Assembly: GCA_013398295.1 (NCBI GenBank)
Contig: VZSF01012080.1
Location: 310,001 to 374,000 of the forward strand
DNA from: Chionis minor
Lineage: Eukaryota > Chordata > Aves > Charadriiformes > Chionididae
Direction: 5' to 3'
DNA length: 64,000 nt
Position numbers and translations under genes: made by a program. Of this stretch, positions 38,356-51,467 are shown in pieces (position 1 is the first letter of the stretch; each line of letters begins with the position of its first letter). The notes below the pieces were generated by a model that worked only from the letters and a program-made list of their open reading frames with translations, had not been told where the DNA came from and did not search any database.

Positions 38356-38393
38356 AGGCCCCTTCCAACCCTTAACATTCTGTGATTCTGTGA
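37994..38393 (+). mobile_element. Internally deleted CR1 LINE, same subfamily as the 24.9 kb copy
   Basis: The element begins within the RT region at CAAGGGGAAGTCATG and follows the 24.9 kb copy closely through GGAGTGTACCATCAGAAAGTTTG (38326-38350). It then jumps straight to the 3' tail TCTAGAGGCCCCTTCC and ends with TTCTGTGATTCTGTGA. In the 24.9 kb copy the same two points are at 25426 and 26252, so about 825 bases are missing. The missing part carries RT motif C and the whole C-terminal region. The two sides of the break share at most one G, so there is no long repeat to drive recombination. Shared variants with the 24.9 kb copy (GAAAGGACAGTGGGGTGG; TAGGTCTCAGAGGG) support one subfamily. 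Confidence 0.92.
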
Positions 38394-39896
38394 AAGGGAC
38401 CAGTTGCAATGATGGTGAGCAGCACAACTGAGCAGAATCAATACTTCCCCCATGTATAACTAAGAAATGTGTAAGAAAACCTGTTAATTAAGTAAAAACT
38501 AAGGGAAAAAATAGTATACTAATGTAAATTGTGTCTTAATTATAGCTGATCTGTTTGAGATATATGGGAATAGTTTTTTAGCTCATTGGTCTTTGAAAAT
38601 TTATTGAAACTACATTCATTCTTTTCTCTTTCATGATTCCTGTTCACAATATTTACATGCTTTTGCCTTATTAGATTTTAACTCAATATGTTAACTATTT
38701 ATTAGCAGTACATATTTTGTAGTATCAATTCAAATATAGTTTTAATGGGTTATATAGATATGAGTGAACACAATGTTCAGTGTGAACTTTGATAACTGCA
38801 TTTTGAGAATAACAAACAGCCTGAAAAATAGCTCTTAAAATTTGCAATCTGTGTGCAGACAGTTGATAAAAAGAAAAAGTATAATTTGTTGAATTAGTTT
38901 TTTATTGCAAATTCTTTAGCAAGGGTCTAATATTTATACTACCCTTCTTTTTTTATTTTTTTTTTAAAAAAATCATTGATTTGAAGCATTGTCAATGTAG
39001 TGCTGAGGAAGCTTAATAAATTGTTGAGTGTCTGCATCCAACTGAAATTTGTTTCCAAGGTATTCTGAAGCTGCAGACACCAGGATAAACTAAAGAAACA
39101 GAATAAGAAACAGTATATATTCCAGGTAGATTTAAAAAAAAATAAAACAACATTTTACATTAGTTTTTAAATTAAATCTTCTAATTCTGGAAAAAATCCA
39201 TAAAGGTATTCAAGGTACTGTATAACAAATAATAATTTCCTAAGACACCTGTCACTCCTTTCCTCCCAAATGGTAATACTGAGTAACCTTTCCTTGACCT
39301 GCATTATATGCCATGTACATTAAAAATTGGTGGGGTTCTGTTGTTTTGTTTGAGGGTTTTGTTTGTTTGTTTTTTAAAACCCACCGTAATATAGAAAAAT
39401 GATTCAGACTTTTCCCACAAATTAATTTCCCATTTTAAATTGGAGTCGTCATTTCAGGATTGCGATTCTCGGAGTTACCGTTGTTCGTTCAGAGAAGTCA
39501 GTGCTCAAAAACGAGTTTTAGTGAAGCACTTGCAGACAGAAGACACTAACAAAAATCATGTATCCAATCTGATAGCAGATAAAAAGGAAATTTGTTTCAA
39601 AATATATAATGAATTTCTTTTCAGCCTCCTGTATTAACACAAGCTTAACTATATTTCTTTACTCAATATGGGTAATAGCTAGGTGTATTTTAAGAATCAA
39701 ATGAGTTTCATCTCAGTGAAAGCCAGTTACTCTTCTTGTTTGTCATATTCACTGAATTGAAACTAAAGCAAGCTGAACTAAATTTTTCCATTTCCAATTT
39801 AGAAGTTTTATTGAAAGAAAATAGAACGAAGAGTTATGTTTTTACACTACTTGTGACACTGGGAAGGAAGGTGTTTTGTTCTCACTTTTCATTTAA

Positions 39897-39934
39897 TTTT
39901 AGTTTTAGATTTAGATTTTAGATTTAGATTTAGC
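39897..39934. repeat. (TTTAGA)n short tandem array
   Basis: Six imperfect units alternate between TTTAGA and TTTTAGA. The array is short and resembles an ordinary microsatellite; it is not a vertebrate telomere repeat. Confidence 0.85.
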
Positions 39935-40491
39935 TCAGTGAAATGTGGAAAGCTCTAATTTATTCTTTGTCCCTGACACACTTTAGCCCCCCCAGTTTAG
40001 ATGCTGTATCTGATTGTTCTCTCTGTCTTGGTTCCTTAGGACTGAGAGAAGGGGTTGGAACCAAATCTGCACCTCACCACCACTGGTCCATAATTAATCT
40101 AATATTCAGCCATCTCCATCTGTACGGGGTTGTGCACAACCTGAGCTACAAATTGACAGGGTATTTCTTGTACCATATACTAATTTTTTTGCATATGCAC
40201 ACACATAGCACCTCTACACTCCTTCCTTATGGTATATATAAATGTAACACAAAGCAAGAGTAGATTCCATATGAAATTTTTAATCTGATGAACCTAAAAT
40301 AACTTGTAGTAAACTGATTAGACTATGATAGTCTGAGATGTAAATTCAGTTTTCTTCAAGGAAATGAGGAAATTTATCTGATTTGTTAGTAATGAAGACT
40401 AACTGTGTTAGTAGTGAACGACTGTTCATCAAGTGGACAGTGACAGTACTGTTGGTAGTGGTAGCTTGTATCTGCCACTTTATTTTACCAC

Positions 40492-40571
40492 TCTTTCTTT
40501 CTCTCTTTCTCTCTTTCTTTCTTTTCTGTTAAGCCTGCTTGAATCACCAAAAAAAAAAAAAAAAAAAAAAA
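40492..40571. repeat. (TTTC/CT)n tract followed by a 23-base A run
   Basis: CT-rich microsatellite units (about 40492-40525) are followed by 20-odd bases of mixed sequence and then 23 A residues (40549-40571). The A run could be mistaken for a poly-A tail, but no SINE or retrogene body precedes it. Confidence 0.85.
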
Positions 40572-40984
40572 GATTAAGGTCTGCTGGAAAACGCTTTGGG
40601 GCTAGAAAGTTGGTTTTCCCCATCTTCATCATATCTCTCAGAATGACCTTAAAATAATCTGGTTTTAACATAAACCCACTAAAATTAGTATCTGAACTTG
40701 AAAGCTTCCTATATTAAGAATCAGAATCTTTGCAGTTCTAGAAACATGTAAATATCGGAAACACACAATTGCTCAGTATGGTTAGCAATGAAAATATAGT
40801 GCACAGTCTTGCTCAGTCTTACTGACGTCAAATAAATTTCAAGTCACCGAAGACTTAAGACAGTGCTGGTTTTGAACTTAGAAAAGCAGGCAAAGTGTGC
40901 TAACTATTTTTTCTGTGATGGCTGTGAGGCTGCCTGGCATGATCCCCCTCTCTGTATGCTGCAATGGTATTGTGTTCCCAGAGA

Positions 40985-41550
40985 TCATAGAATCATAGAA
41001 TGGTTTGGGTTGTAAGGGACCTTAAAAATCATCCTATTCCAACCCCCCTGCTATGGGCAGGGACACCTCCCCCTAGACCAGATTGCTCAAAGCCCCATCC
41101 AACCTGGCCTTGAACACTTCCAGGGGTGGAGCATCTACAACTTCTCTGGGCAACCTGTTCCAGTGTCTCCCCACCCTCACAGTAAAGAATTTCTTCCTAA
41201 TAGCTAATCTAAATCTACCCTCTTCCAGTTTAAAACCATTACCCCTTGTCCTATCCCTATACTATCTGACAAAGAGTCCCTCCCCAGCTTTCCTGTAGGG
41301 CCGTTCTAGGTACTAGAAGGCTGCTATAAGGTCTCACCAGAGCCTTTCCTTCTCCAGGTTGGACAACCCCAACTCTCTCAGCCTGTCTTCACAGCAGAGG
41401 TGCTCCAGCCCTCTAATCATCTTTGTGGCTCCAATATGTCCAACGTAGCACTTCAGGTGGGGTCTCACAAGAGCAGAGTAGAGGGGCAAAATCACCTCAC
41501 TCGACCTGCTGGCCACGCTTCTTTTGATGCAGCCCAGAATGTAATTGGCA
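40985..41550 (-). mobile_element. CR1 LINE, antisense, 3' 570 bases
   Basis: The plus strand begins ATCATAGAATCATAGAATGG, the reverse complement of the CR1 terminal octamers. It continues through AAGGGACCTTAAAAATCATC and a GGGCAGGGACACCTCCCCCT block, then the antisense of the ORF2 C-terminus (GGCAACCTGTTCCAGTGTCT). It ends near TGCAGCCCAGAATGTAATTG. Read on the minus strand it encodes [12 protein letters not shown] and [15 protein letters not shown], then jumps to [11 protein letters not shown]. The dozen or so residues between (normally QFWAPQFKKDRELLERVQRR) are mostly missing, so there is a small internal deletion near 41435-41445. The 3' UTR differs from the other copies, which places it in a third subfamily. 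It is 5' truncated and inactive. Confidence 0.93.
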
Positions 41551-44500
41551 ATATAAAGATGTAAGAAGAGAACAGGTAGCAAGTGTAATTGTACAAGAAC
41601 GTGTTTCAGTCGACCACAATAGTAATTTTACAAACTGCCTAGATGTTGGCTTCAAGCATTGTTTTGGCTTAACATCATCTTCACTGCCCAAAGAGAGGTA
41701 GGAATTGCTGATGTGTCATACCAGGACAGGCCGCATTCACACTTGTCTGCTGTTTGTGATTTAGCGAGACGGTGATTAGTACATTTACAGCACACCTATT
41801 GCATTTAGTACAGCCACAGGCTGGGTTTGAATAAATGACATTCCATATGAGACTATTTGCTAGATGTTAGAAAAGCATCACTAGTAGAAAGGCAGTGAGT
41901 GATATTTACACAAATGTATTGATGGGATTTTCTGTGACCGATTGAAGCTGTGACAGAAACCATTGGCTTGAAGTTAAGTGTGTTACGTGTGGTCTTACAC
42001 AGTCTTGTAAAAATTACAGAAAGCATTACTTTCTCTTTCCCTTCTGTCTTAAGAGACGCTATGTATCGGTTTTACAGAATTAGAAGGGAAAAAAGGGAAA
42101 AGCAGATACCTGGACAGATGGGCAACAACTTTTTTTATATATACATTTGTTGTAATTTATTTACTTTATTTTTATGAGAGTAAGAAACTGGTGTTTTCCA
42201 TACCTTTTCAAAGAAGACTTCTATTCTCTTTAGTCTATCATTAATAATGTTTTCTCTTTCTTATCCTCAATTAATGGAGTGTGTGCATAGTATGTACATT
42301 CTTGTGGTTATTTATAAATTGATTGACGTTTGTTTCCATAGGATCATATAGGGGAAAAAAAAACACCCCACAGCTTCAGAACATTTAAAGCACCTCTGAT
42401 CGAAAATAGTATACATAAACTTTACCAGTTCTGTCTCTAGACAGGAAATGGTTGCATGCGTACATTATTCCTTGACATCTTTTCATTCCAGTCTTTATCT
42501 CTTAAAGTCAGCATGAGCACTACAGCTTTGCAAAGCACCATATGGGTCACATAATTTGGACCGTCTAGAACCCACAGAGAACATGAGAATTTAAATAAGG
42601 GTATTCATGAAGAGTGTCTTTATGCTGTGTTATGCAGCTACAGCTAAGACAAATAAAGAGGTATAAATTAAAATATGGAGTTGTAATTGTAGTATGGTTG
42701 ATAGTTCTGGTTCTTAATTTGAAAGTAAAAAGATGTATTCTTCTGTATCTGAATAATAAGACATTTTAGGAAAAAATGCATAATATCTATGAAGTCAGTA
42801 AGTACAGTGAAGGGATACAGGGACGGATTTTCTTTATTTTACATCTTTGCACACCTATCCTAAACTTACTACTTCAGTCTAATTCATTGTTAAATGAGTA
42901 AAAACTTGCAATTTACTTCAGTGGGAGCTGGATCAGGACCACAGTGAATTACTAACAGCACTTGATATACTGTAATTTGACCCAAATGTATTAATACAGA
43001 TATGCAGACATGCACGTAAAGCTATCAGTGCTAGTTTTAGTTTAAATGTACTGTGGTACCTCAGGGGCACTGTAAAAAAAAGCAAAAGGATCAAGAATTA
43101 TTTTATTCAGGAACTAAATTTTGAATTAATGTTTAATGCGAAATTTAACCTTGTTCTTCTATGTTATAGAAGAGCTCTTAGAACAACTTGCAGTACAGTA
43201 GAAAAACAGGGAAAATTTGATATTTCTCATTCTTTTAAAGAGCTAGGGAGGAGTGGAGTACATGGATTACAGTTCTATGTCTTGTAATTGGTATGTCCCA
43301 TTAAAAATAAAACATTTTTAAAATTCCTATTCATGAAGCATGACTGAAAATTCTTTTTCCTCTTAAAATGGGAAATTCAGGAGTTTTGATATACATTTAA
43401 AAAACCGACATCTTGAAACACAAGCTTTGAAATTCACTGCTACACACACATTTGTTATATATCCAGATACTAAAGGAACACTGGATTTAGATGACTAAAT
43501 TAAAAAGTCAGTTTGGCAGTGCTATGCTTCAGAAATGCATTTATACCTTGCATGCAAATTACATCCTCATAGACGTGTCACAAATACTCTTTTGTCACAA
43601 GTACTCAGTTATACTGGTAGTATAGCAACACTTCCCTTTACTCTGGAAAACCAAATGTGGAGCTGGCATTTTATTCTTACACTGACAAAAATTAAAAATA
43701 AGTGTTTGGGCATTAGACAGCAGCAAACAGTGAAGATATTGAGGTGACGTGCAGTCATTCAGTCTATGGAGTTCTTCTGCATTAAAATACTGTCCTGGGG
43801 TTTCTGGATTTGCTGTGTATTTGTGCACTACATATAGTACTTTCTATGTGACATGGTGAAAGCAGAAAAGGAAATGATAGCCTGGGGTCAAGTTAGTAAA
43901 TAAGCACTGAAATACGTAATCTGCACAGGGACGATGGTTGAAGAAGGTACACCTGCATGTCGATTCCTGATGAAGACAACCTGAACACATACTCATGCTA
44001 TGTTTGATGCTAAAAGGGTAAAAGCCAAAAAATAAATGCTTCACTGTATGACTTGAGTAAAATCCTTTAAATTGGGATTCATATTTTTCTATGCAACCTT
44101 TATTCATTTACATTTAAAGTTTAAAGCCCATACTAGATTTTTAAATTTTTTGATACTGAATTAAAATTGACGAAGTCAAATAACCCTTATGGAATGGGAT
44201 GCTTTTCATACATGACAGTAGGATAATTTAACAAAGAATGGGTAGGTTAATTTAGTCGTGATGGAGTCCTCTGTGTAATATTCTAAATTTACTGAAGAGA
44301 TGGCATAATGTTGAGTCATGTGTTTCATGCTTTGATTCCATCTATTTTGTTACAGAGCATTACATTGTAAGCATTTCTTGTTATTTCTAGAACCATGAAC
44401 CGAAATTCTGCAGTTCTGATATGTTTCAGATTAGACTGGAGAAGAGACATGGGGCTCTTAGGTATGTACATATATTCATGGCAAAAGCAACTCTGGTGAT

Positions 44501-47500
44501 TTTAGCATGAAATATCACTGCTTTCGCTTGACGAGTTGTCTTCCATCCAGTAAAGCCATGAAGTAGAAGCTATGCTTATACCCCAGCACCTCTGTGCTAA
44601 TCTGGAGTCTTTCTTCACCTAAATTTGAGAGAGGTTTACGTGTACAACAGCCATGTGACATCCCGATGCAGCACTGAGTTGGGGAGAACTTTTAACTTTT
44701 AAGAGAAAAGATGTTGCTAGGGATAAAAATGTTTTTAATTATTCTGGAAAGATACACCAAAAACTTACCTGACTTTGCCCTGAAGTCAACCCACTCTGAA
44801 CTAATGAAGGTTAGTGTCTATGCACTTAAATTTATGTGATAGGTGTATGTATTCTTGCACTTTAGAGGAATATGAGACAATTTTCCCTCATCTGTTTGAA
44901 AAGTAAACTCAATTTTTTCACTGTTAGAGATAACTATAAGTTCTCAGACCAATATTTGGATCAATATTTGTATTTTGCTCCTCAGATACTCTAGAATACT
45001 AAAATTGGAGTGCAGCCTAATTCTGAGTATTTTTAATGAGATTTATAAAACATACTTCTTTATTATTGTTATTTTATTTGTATTTTCTGTCTTACAACCC
45101 AAAATTCACTTATTTGAAACTTCTACACAGGAAAAAAAAAATATTCAGTGTTTGCAGTCTTGAGTACTAGCTCAAGTGACATTGTCTTGTTTTGCAGAAT
45201 TGAATCTAAATGTTAGGCATTTTCTTTGTAACTACAGTAGGTTACCAGTTAGATGTGCGCCTCGCCTAGGCACTGTTCCTTTGCTCATGTGTCAGTGCCT
45301 ATTTTTATAGGTTTTGCTCTGTTTTTTGTCTGCAATTCAGGAATGGATTTCTGTCCAAGTAGCCCAGCATGTATTTAAATGTCTTCATAACTGACACTGC
45401 AATGTGCTCTGTTTGCACAAACATGTTCTGTATAATGATAACATATGTTGTGTGAATTTTACTTCAATTATAAGAATCCTGTAAGTTCTGGTTTCTTTAC
45501 CACATATCTTTTGGAGGTTTTGGCTTTGGCTACATATCTAAATTGAAACTCTGTAACTTCTTGTTTGTCAGAATGATCTCTTAAAGATCTTGAAACTCAA
45601 GCTCTGCCTCAGTTGTGTGTTAACATATTCAGTAAGTCCCTGAGTGTGCAGTACTTCTCACATCTCTGAGTCTCTCTTGTTTCTAGAAATCAGCTACAGA
45701 AAATACATTACAGTCTTCCATTTAAGTCACTGTTTAGTAATAAGTGAAATTATTCAAAAAATTTAAAGCAATTTTCCATGAAGAATAAAATTCTTAAATG
45801 AATGTCATTACTAACATGTCGTGTCCTGGAGAAAGGGAGCAGAGAGTACTTGCCTTTTATTTTTACTGGTAGGTGATTCTAGATGGAAATAGCAATATTT
45901 GTTCAAGATGGGTGACGAGAAGCTAAATAACCGGGCCAAGACGACCTGAACTGTTGGGTAGACACATTACACAGACATTGAAAATTTGTGGCTCAGTTTC
46001 AATTTAAGAACTCATGAACCAAAGCATGTCTCAGTTTACAATGCAGCTGACTAACAGAGGAGATCTGGAATGCAACCACGCAACTCAAATGATCAATAAC
46101 GACAATTAACGACGAATGCTTTATGGCAAATTGAAATGTTGCTTCACTTTCTGGAAGTGAAATTAAATTGATCTTCTACTGCCTTTTACTTCACCTTGTC
46201 TAGTTTTAACTTCCTTGTAAATGATTCACAGCGAGAGAATTGTCTCTAAGCTAACTTCTCACAATAATTGTATTGCCTTATTTATTTTAGTGCTTCAACT
46301 GTTTTTATAGTTTCCTCTTCTTTTCTATTCCCTTTGGTCCTCTTCATCCATCCAAAGACATCTGCAATGCTTCTGTTTGGTCCCCACATACAATCGCATG
46401 GTTCAAATTTTTTGTGTTCACTATGTTTGCAATTAAATGCGCTGTTCTTGAACCTTGGATCTTATTTCAAATCTTGCCAAGAATTATCATGTCTGGATTA
46501 GCCACATCCTGCAGAATAAAAGGTAACAAATGGAAAAGGATAGTTACTGTGGCTAATTCATGCCATCCAGAAGAAGCATAGTTAAGGACTTTACAGCACA
46601 AATGCTTGGCAATATTTCAAACTTGATGCTTCAAACTATGAACTGCTTAGCTGGTCTCAATGCCAAGAGCAGTGAAGGAAATGGTCCTTCAGAAAGGCAC
46701 AAGGCACGCTGGGCAGGTCTCCTCGGCTCAAAGGCAGACCAGGAAAGGAGGCTGCAGGAAAAAAGACTGCTGCTCACAGAGTTAATTGACACCATAGTTT
46801 TTATTGGTTTTGTTCTGTAAACCCACATGCTTTTTAGGTTTTTATATAAGAATCTTGCAGCACATTTCTGGTAGTATATAGGTCTGATGGGGAGGCTGGA
46901 TGCAGGAGAGCTGCTGGCTTTCAGTGCAGCCGTTAAGAATTGTAACTGACAGAATTGCTTTTCAGTTTTGCCAACCCAATGAAGGGAGTCTTGGGTATGT
47001 CTCTCAGATTTGTTGCATTTGGTGTATTTATAAGAGCATAGCTGTCCACCAGATATACCTGCAATTTGCTCCAGAAATAGTTTCTCGTTATCTTCATTGT
47101 GGATTTCAAGCCACATTAATTGCAGCTGACAAAGTCACAGATTACCAAGATTAATTGCTGATATCCTGTGGACTCAGGTTTTATTATGGGGAATATTTTC
47201 AGATTTGAGAGCAGCAGGGATCACTGTAAAATGCAGACTCTTTTCCGGGACCTACCCACCATATTGTCTGTAATTGCAAGGGTATTTCCAGTTCTCTTTG
47301 CTTCTGCATACTGAAGACATCTCCATTCATTGTGTAAGATGATCCAAAATTAGCTCTGTGTGTGTGAGAGAAAGAATAGGATATGCTTTGGCTTTTTCTA
47401 ACGTGACTATACTTCCGTTGGAGCTCTTAAATAAAAATATACAAGCACGGTGGTAGGGAAGGTGCAGTGTTTAGCAATACAACATGAATTTTGTTTTACC

Positions 47501-47732
47501 TTTCATTTGTAAGACTAAAATATTTTTTTAGTATATTTTGGCAGGTCATCTAAATTTTTGTCTAGTCTTCTCTACAGAGGTATTAACTGTACACTGGTTA
47601 ATCTAACAGACAATTACAGTAATATGGAAGGTCGTGTGATATGGATATGTATCATCTATAGTTAAATTTTCTGGATTTCCTGACTAAGTTTATTATATTT
47701 ACCCATTCTTGGCTGCTTCCTACATATTCAGG

Positions 47733-47752
47733 AATAATAATAATAATAAGAA
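47733..47752. repeat. (AAT)n then (AAG)n short repeat
   Basis: Five AAT units are followed by AAG units. It is an ordinary trinucleotide microsatellite. Confidence 0.85.
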
Positions 47753-50700
47753 GAAGTTTTTTTGAAAACAAGAAACTGAAGATGAAAAAAGGACAAAAAA
47801 CCTGCGATATTTTACCTTAGTTATGTCAGTTTTAACTCTAACATAAAAGAGAGGAGAATACATGTTTGAAAAGTTAATTAATTGTGCATGTTTACATCTT
47901 CGTTGCTTTTCTTTTTGGTGAAGGCATATTTATACAAGATCAAGTCTTGTATAAATAGTAGGTTTAACAGGAAAGTAGGTTTATTTGATTTGGCAATTTG
48001 TGCTGTGTTCTTTCATGACTTTTTTTTTTTTACTAATGACTCATCCACAGTGTATGAGGACAAGAAGATTGCAGAGATTTGTGATGTTGGCAAAGATAGA
48101 AATGTCTTTAATAAGTCCTTAAAATGCTTTACTTGATGTTGGTTGATGTTCCTCAAAACTCTGTGGTTATTTATACATTATCTAACTTTAAGTGTTATTA
48201 AAGTGCTTTTATAAGAATTAGGACTTAAGTGCCCAATTTTTGAGTTTGAAAACTGTTTTGTGGTAATTTAATATCAATATAGTGCAGTCTCTGATAGGCT
48301 CCTCTTCAAACTATATTGTCAGAAGACATTTACAGTTAGTTTTTCTCTAGATTTTTTCTCTTTTTATTTGACTAAATTAATGCATTTTCTTTATTTTTTC
48401 CTCTATCCATGTTCAAAATACAACTAAAATTGTAATTACATTTAGTTTTTATGACCGCTAATTGTCTTTTATCTCTGACCAGGATACATATTCACTGTTC
48501 TCCCTTCTGCACTAATGTTTCACCTAAGCTTTAAAGTTTTAAATATATATTTTTTAAGTCAAGTCAGGTTTATAATATTAAATCAAGAAAGTGACCTGAT
48601 AATTCATCATCCATTCTGTGCTTTTCTAGAGGAAAATTGGGATAATCTTGCTCATTATGAATCTTTGAAATATTCAATTTACCTTCACGACTAAACTCTC
48701 ATTCTGATGCCATTATTACACTCTCCCTTTAATCCAGTGATGATGTGATGAAACTGTCCTATTCTCTAACCTCTCCTGGTGATTTATTCCTTTTTTCTCT
48801 TTCTCTTGAGCCAGTCTAAGCTTTCAGATGACTGCCCAGTGAACTAAATTGGGATTTCCTGTTGGGATTTAAGACAAACTTTTTTTTTTTTAGTTGATTA
48901 TGGAGATTAGAGAAGAAGTTACTATGTTAATTTTAGACCAAGTTTTGCCTAAAACCTGCCTAGTCTAGTTTATCATTTTTATCACACCTACTTACATCAG
49001 CTTAAATGAGGGAGAGCTATAAGGGTAGAAAACTTCAGACCAAGACAGGGCAAAGGAAGGGCAGCTGTACTGATTAACATCAGTTTAAACTGATTGGATG
49101 CTTATGATGAAATATATTGCAATACATTAATTTCAGGATAATACATATCTTTAAGTAGTGGCTTACATATCAAAGGATTCCAAAACTGTCACATAAAGGT
49201 ATTATCTGCTCCCTGTCATAAAAAGCAGTAAAGCAGAGGAGAAAATACCACCATGTAATTTGTTAAACCAATTAGTAATAGACAACACTTCACGAGTTGA
49301 TTATAAATTTAATGTCCATTTGAAAGTTTAATCTCTTTGTTCTGAGGAGATTTTAATCCAAATGCTAATATTGGTATTCGGTAGCTTACTATAAAATGAA
49401 ATGGTGGCTACTTGAAAGAGAAGTGTAGAGTATGCAGTGCCCTCACAGCACATACGTAATAACAAATTGCACAGTGTGGACAGACCTTTTAGTATCCAGT
49501 TTAGGAACAGGCACATTATCTAAACTTAGACTTTACTTGATGTCACATTAGTATGACAGCTGAAGAGGCCACAGCCAGTAAATATAAAATTTCACCTGAG
49601 AACAGTTTTATGAAAGTTCAGTATATGTAGTCAGCTGAGCTGTATTAAGCACCCCAGGAAAGAAAGAATGAGAAAGTTGGCTATGAGGAGGGAGAGGAGT
49701 CAACAGGTCATTGGATGGTGGATGAGAGTTTCATATATTGGGAAGAAATTTATCATTATAAAACTAAGAGCTTTAGCTGTTGCAGTATTTCCTTCATTAA
49801 AGAATGAGAATTATTTTTTAAATGGTTTCTTTATACTAATTTCTGGAAAAGAAAACTAAGAAATGTACTAGAGGGGCACACACTATTGGTCTGACTCTAT
49901 GAAAGTGAAATTGTTAATGCTGGGGAGCGAAAGCTTACCTGTGAACATCCTCGCATTTGGGAAGTTTTTTGATGTGTCTTCAATTCAGCTGGACTTCTGT
50001 CTCAGACCTGAACCTCTCACTAGCAGCGTTTGTTGGGAGTGTCACACGTGAAAGATGGTCTCCTCAGGCACATAAACACTTTGTAGGGAATAAACTGAAG
50101 GAATGGAGTGTTTCCTGTTGTGATATAGTATCTAGGAAATGAAGCCAGCATGTACACTGAAACCTATCCCCTTATAGGTGTGTAGGTTAATAAACGGCTT
50201 TTGCTTTGCTTATCCTTTTTTGTTTTGGACCTTGTTACAGAGGCACAGGCACGCAGATACCCCGTATTTTAGAGTTCATGCTGATGCAGAGAGGAGAACA
50301 ACTCAATTTCCTGAGGACTCAGGCCTTGTTGATGAGCAGCTTACAACACCAGCAATCAATAGGCTTCTCTGTGGCTTCATACCAGAAAATCCAAAGAGGT
50401 GGTCTATTCTCAGGGTCATAATGAAAAGCAGAAGCCAAGACAGTCTGAAAGGAGCACTGTGATGACATAACTTTGGTGCCAGCCAGCACTCTCCCTAGGC
50501 ATTAAAATAAAACCTGCCACAAAGATTAGACCAAGTGAAGACCTCTGGGGACCTTCCCTGATGATGAATCTGCTGCCTCAGCAGTCGTGAAGCAGCTGCA
50601 GATCTATATACGGAAAGAGCAGTCAGTAGATGCATGTGCTTACAGTGAGAGCATGGTCTTCCAGATCGTTATTCAGGTCTTAAGGAGAATGCATTAGCAT

Positions 50701-51423
50701 TTTTGTCTGTGAAGGTGTAACATGTTTTCTGAAGCATCGTAGAATAAAGTGTATTAAATTGATGCCATATTAATATTTATTTTGCATAATTTTAAGTGGA
50801 GCTGAGTGATGGCAGTGCCCAGTAAAGTCAACTTGAGCTTCTGACTTCAGGATATTATCAGTACTGTGGGACTGTGGGAAAGCCTTCTGGTCTCATTTTC
50901 TAATAATTTTGATAGCTACATTTTAGTCTTTTAATTTTTTTATAATATCTATGCTGATAGGCTTGTCTCCTTGCTACATGAACGGGCTGTTTTCCATGTA
51001 TGTAGCAATGAGTTTTTCATTTGCAAAGTAAGGCGAAGAATGGACATTGAAGTCTTAACAATTAAGAGGGAAAGAAATTTAGAAATACAAGGAAAGTGTG
51101 CTTGTTAAAATAAAATTTTAAAAATACAGTTAGAAATATACTTGACCTGAAACTCCTGAAAACAATTGTCATGACCACAGTGTCAAGGAATGAGGAAAAG
51201 CAAGAGCTCTTTTTACTTCAGGTGTTGTTAAAAAGAAACTCTGTATTTTTAAGTGATCATTTGATAAAAGTTCCCTAGTTGTACATCTGTGATTTAACCT
51301 GAAGGGTTTCTGTTTTCAAATCATACATTTTTTTGCAGCTATTAATATTTTGTGGAATCTTAATAAAAGGTAAATACACTTTCTTATTAGAAGTATTTAA
51401 TAGTATAACAGTGTGGAAAAGTA

Positions 51424-51467
51424 TTGGGGTTTTGTTGGTTTGGGTTTTGGGTTATTTTTTTGGGGGT
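51424..51467 (+). repeat. G/T-rich tract, weak quadruplex candidate
   Basis: GGGG, GGG, GGG and GGGGG runs are separated by T-rich loops, two of which are longer than seven bases. It resembles the tract at 29.9 kb in composition but is shorter and has longer loops. Confidence 0.7.

Larger units (their letters stand above)
38394..40984. other. Unique non-coding sequence with simple repeats
   Basis: No gene is recognised. The stretch includes a short TTTAGA array (39897-39934), a CT-rich tract and an A run (40492-40571), and G/T-rich sequence near 39330-39376. Confidence 0.5.

Noticed and set aside
39897..39934. Interstitial telomere array
   Set aside because: The unit is TTTAGA/TTTTAGA, not TTAGGG, and the array is under 40 bases.
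40549..40571. A run as the tail of a retrocopy
   Set aside because: Upstream sequence is a CT microsatellite, not a SINE or spliced gene copy, and no target duplication was seen.
50178..50462. 94-codon plus-strand frame as a candidate exon
   Set aside because: No known domain and no convincing splice context; it overlaps another open frame (50206-50421) in the same stretch.
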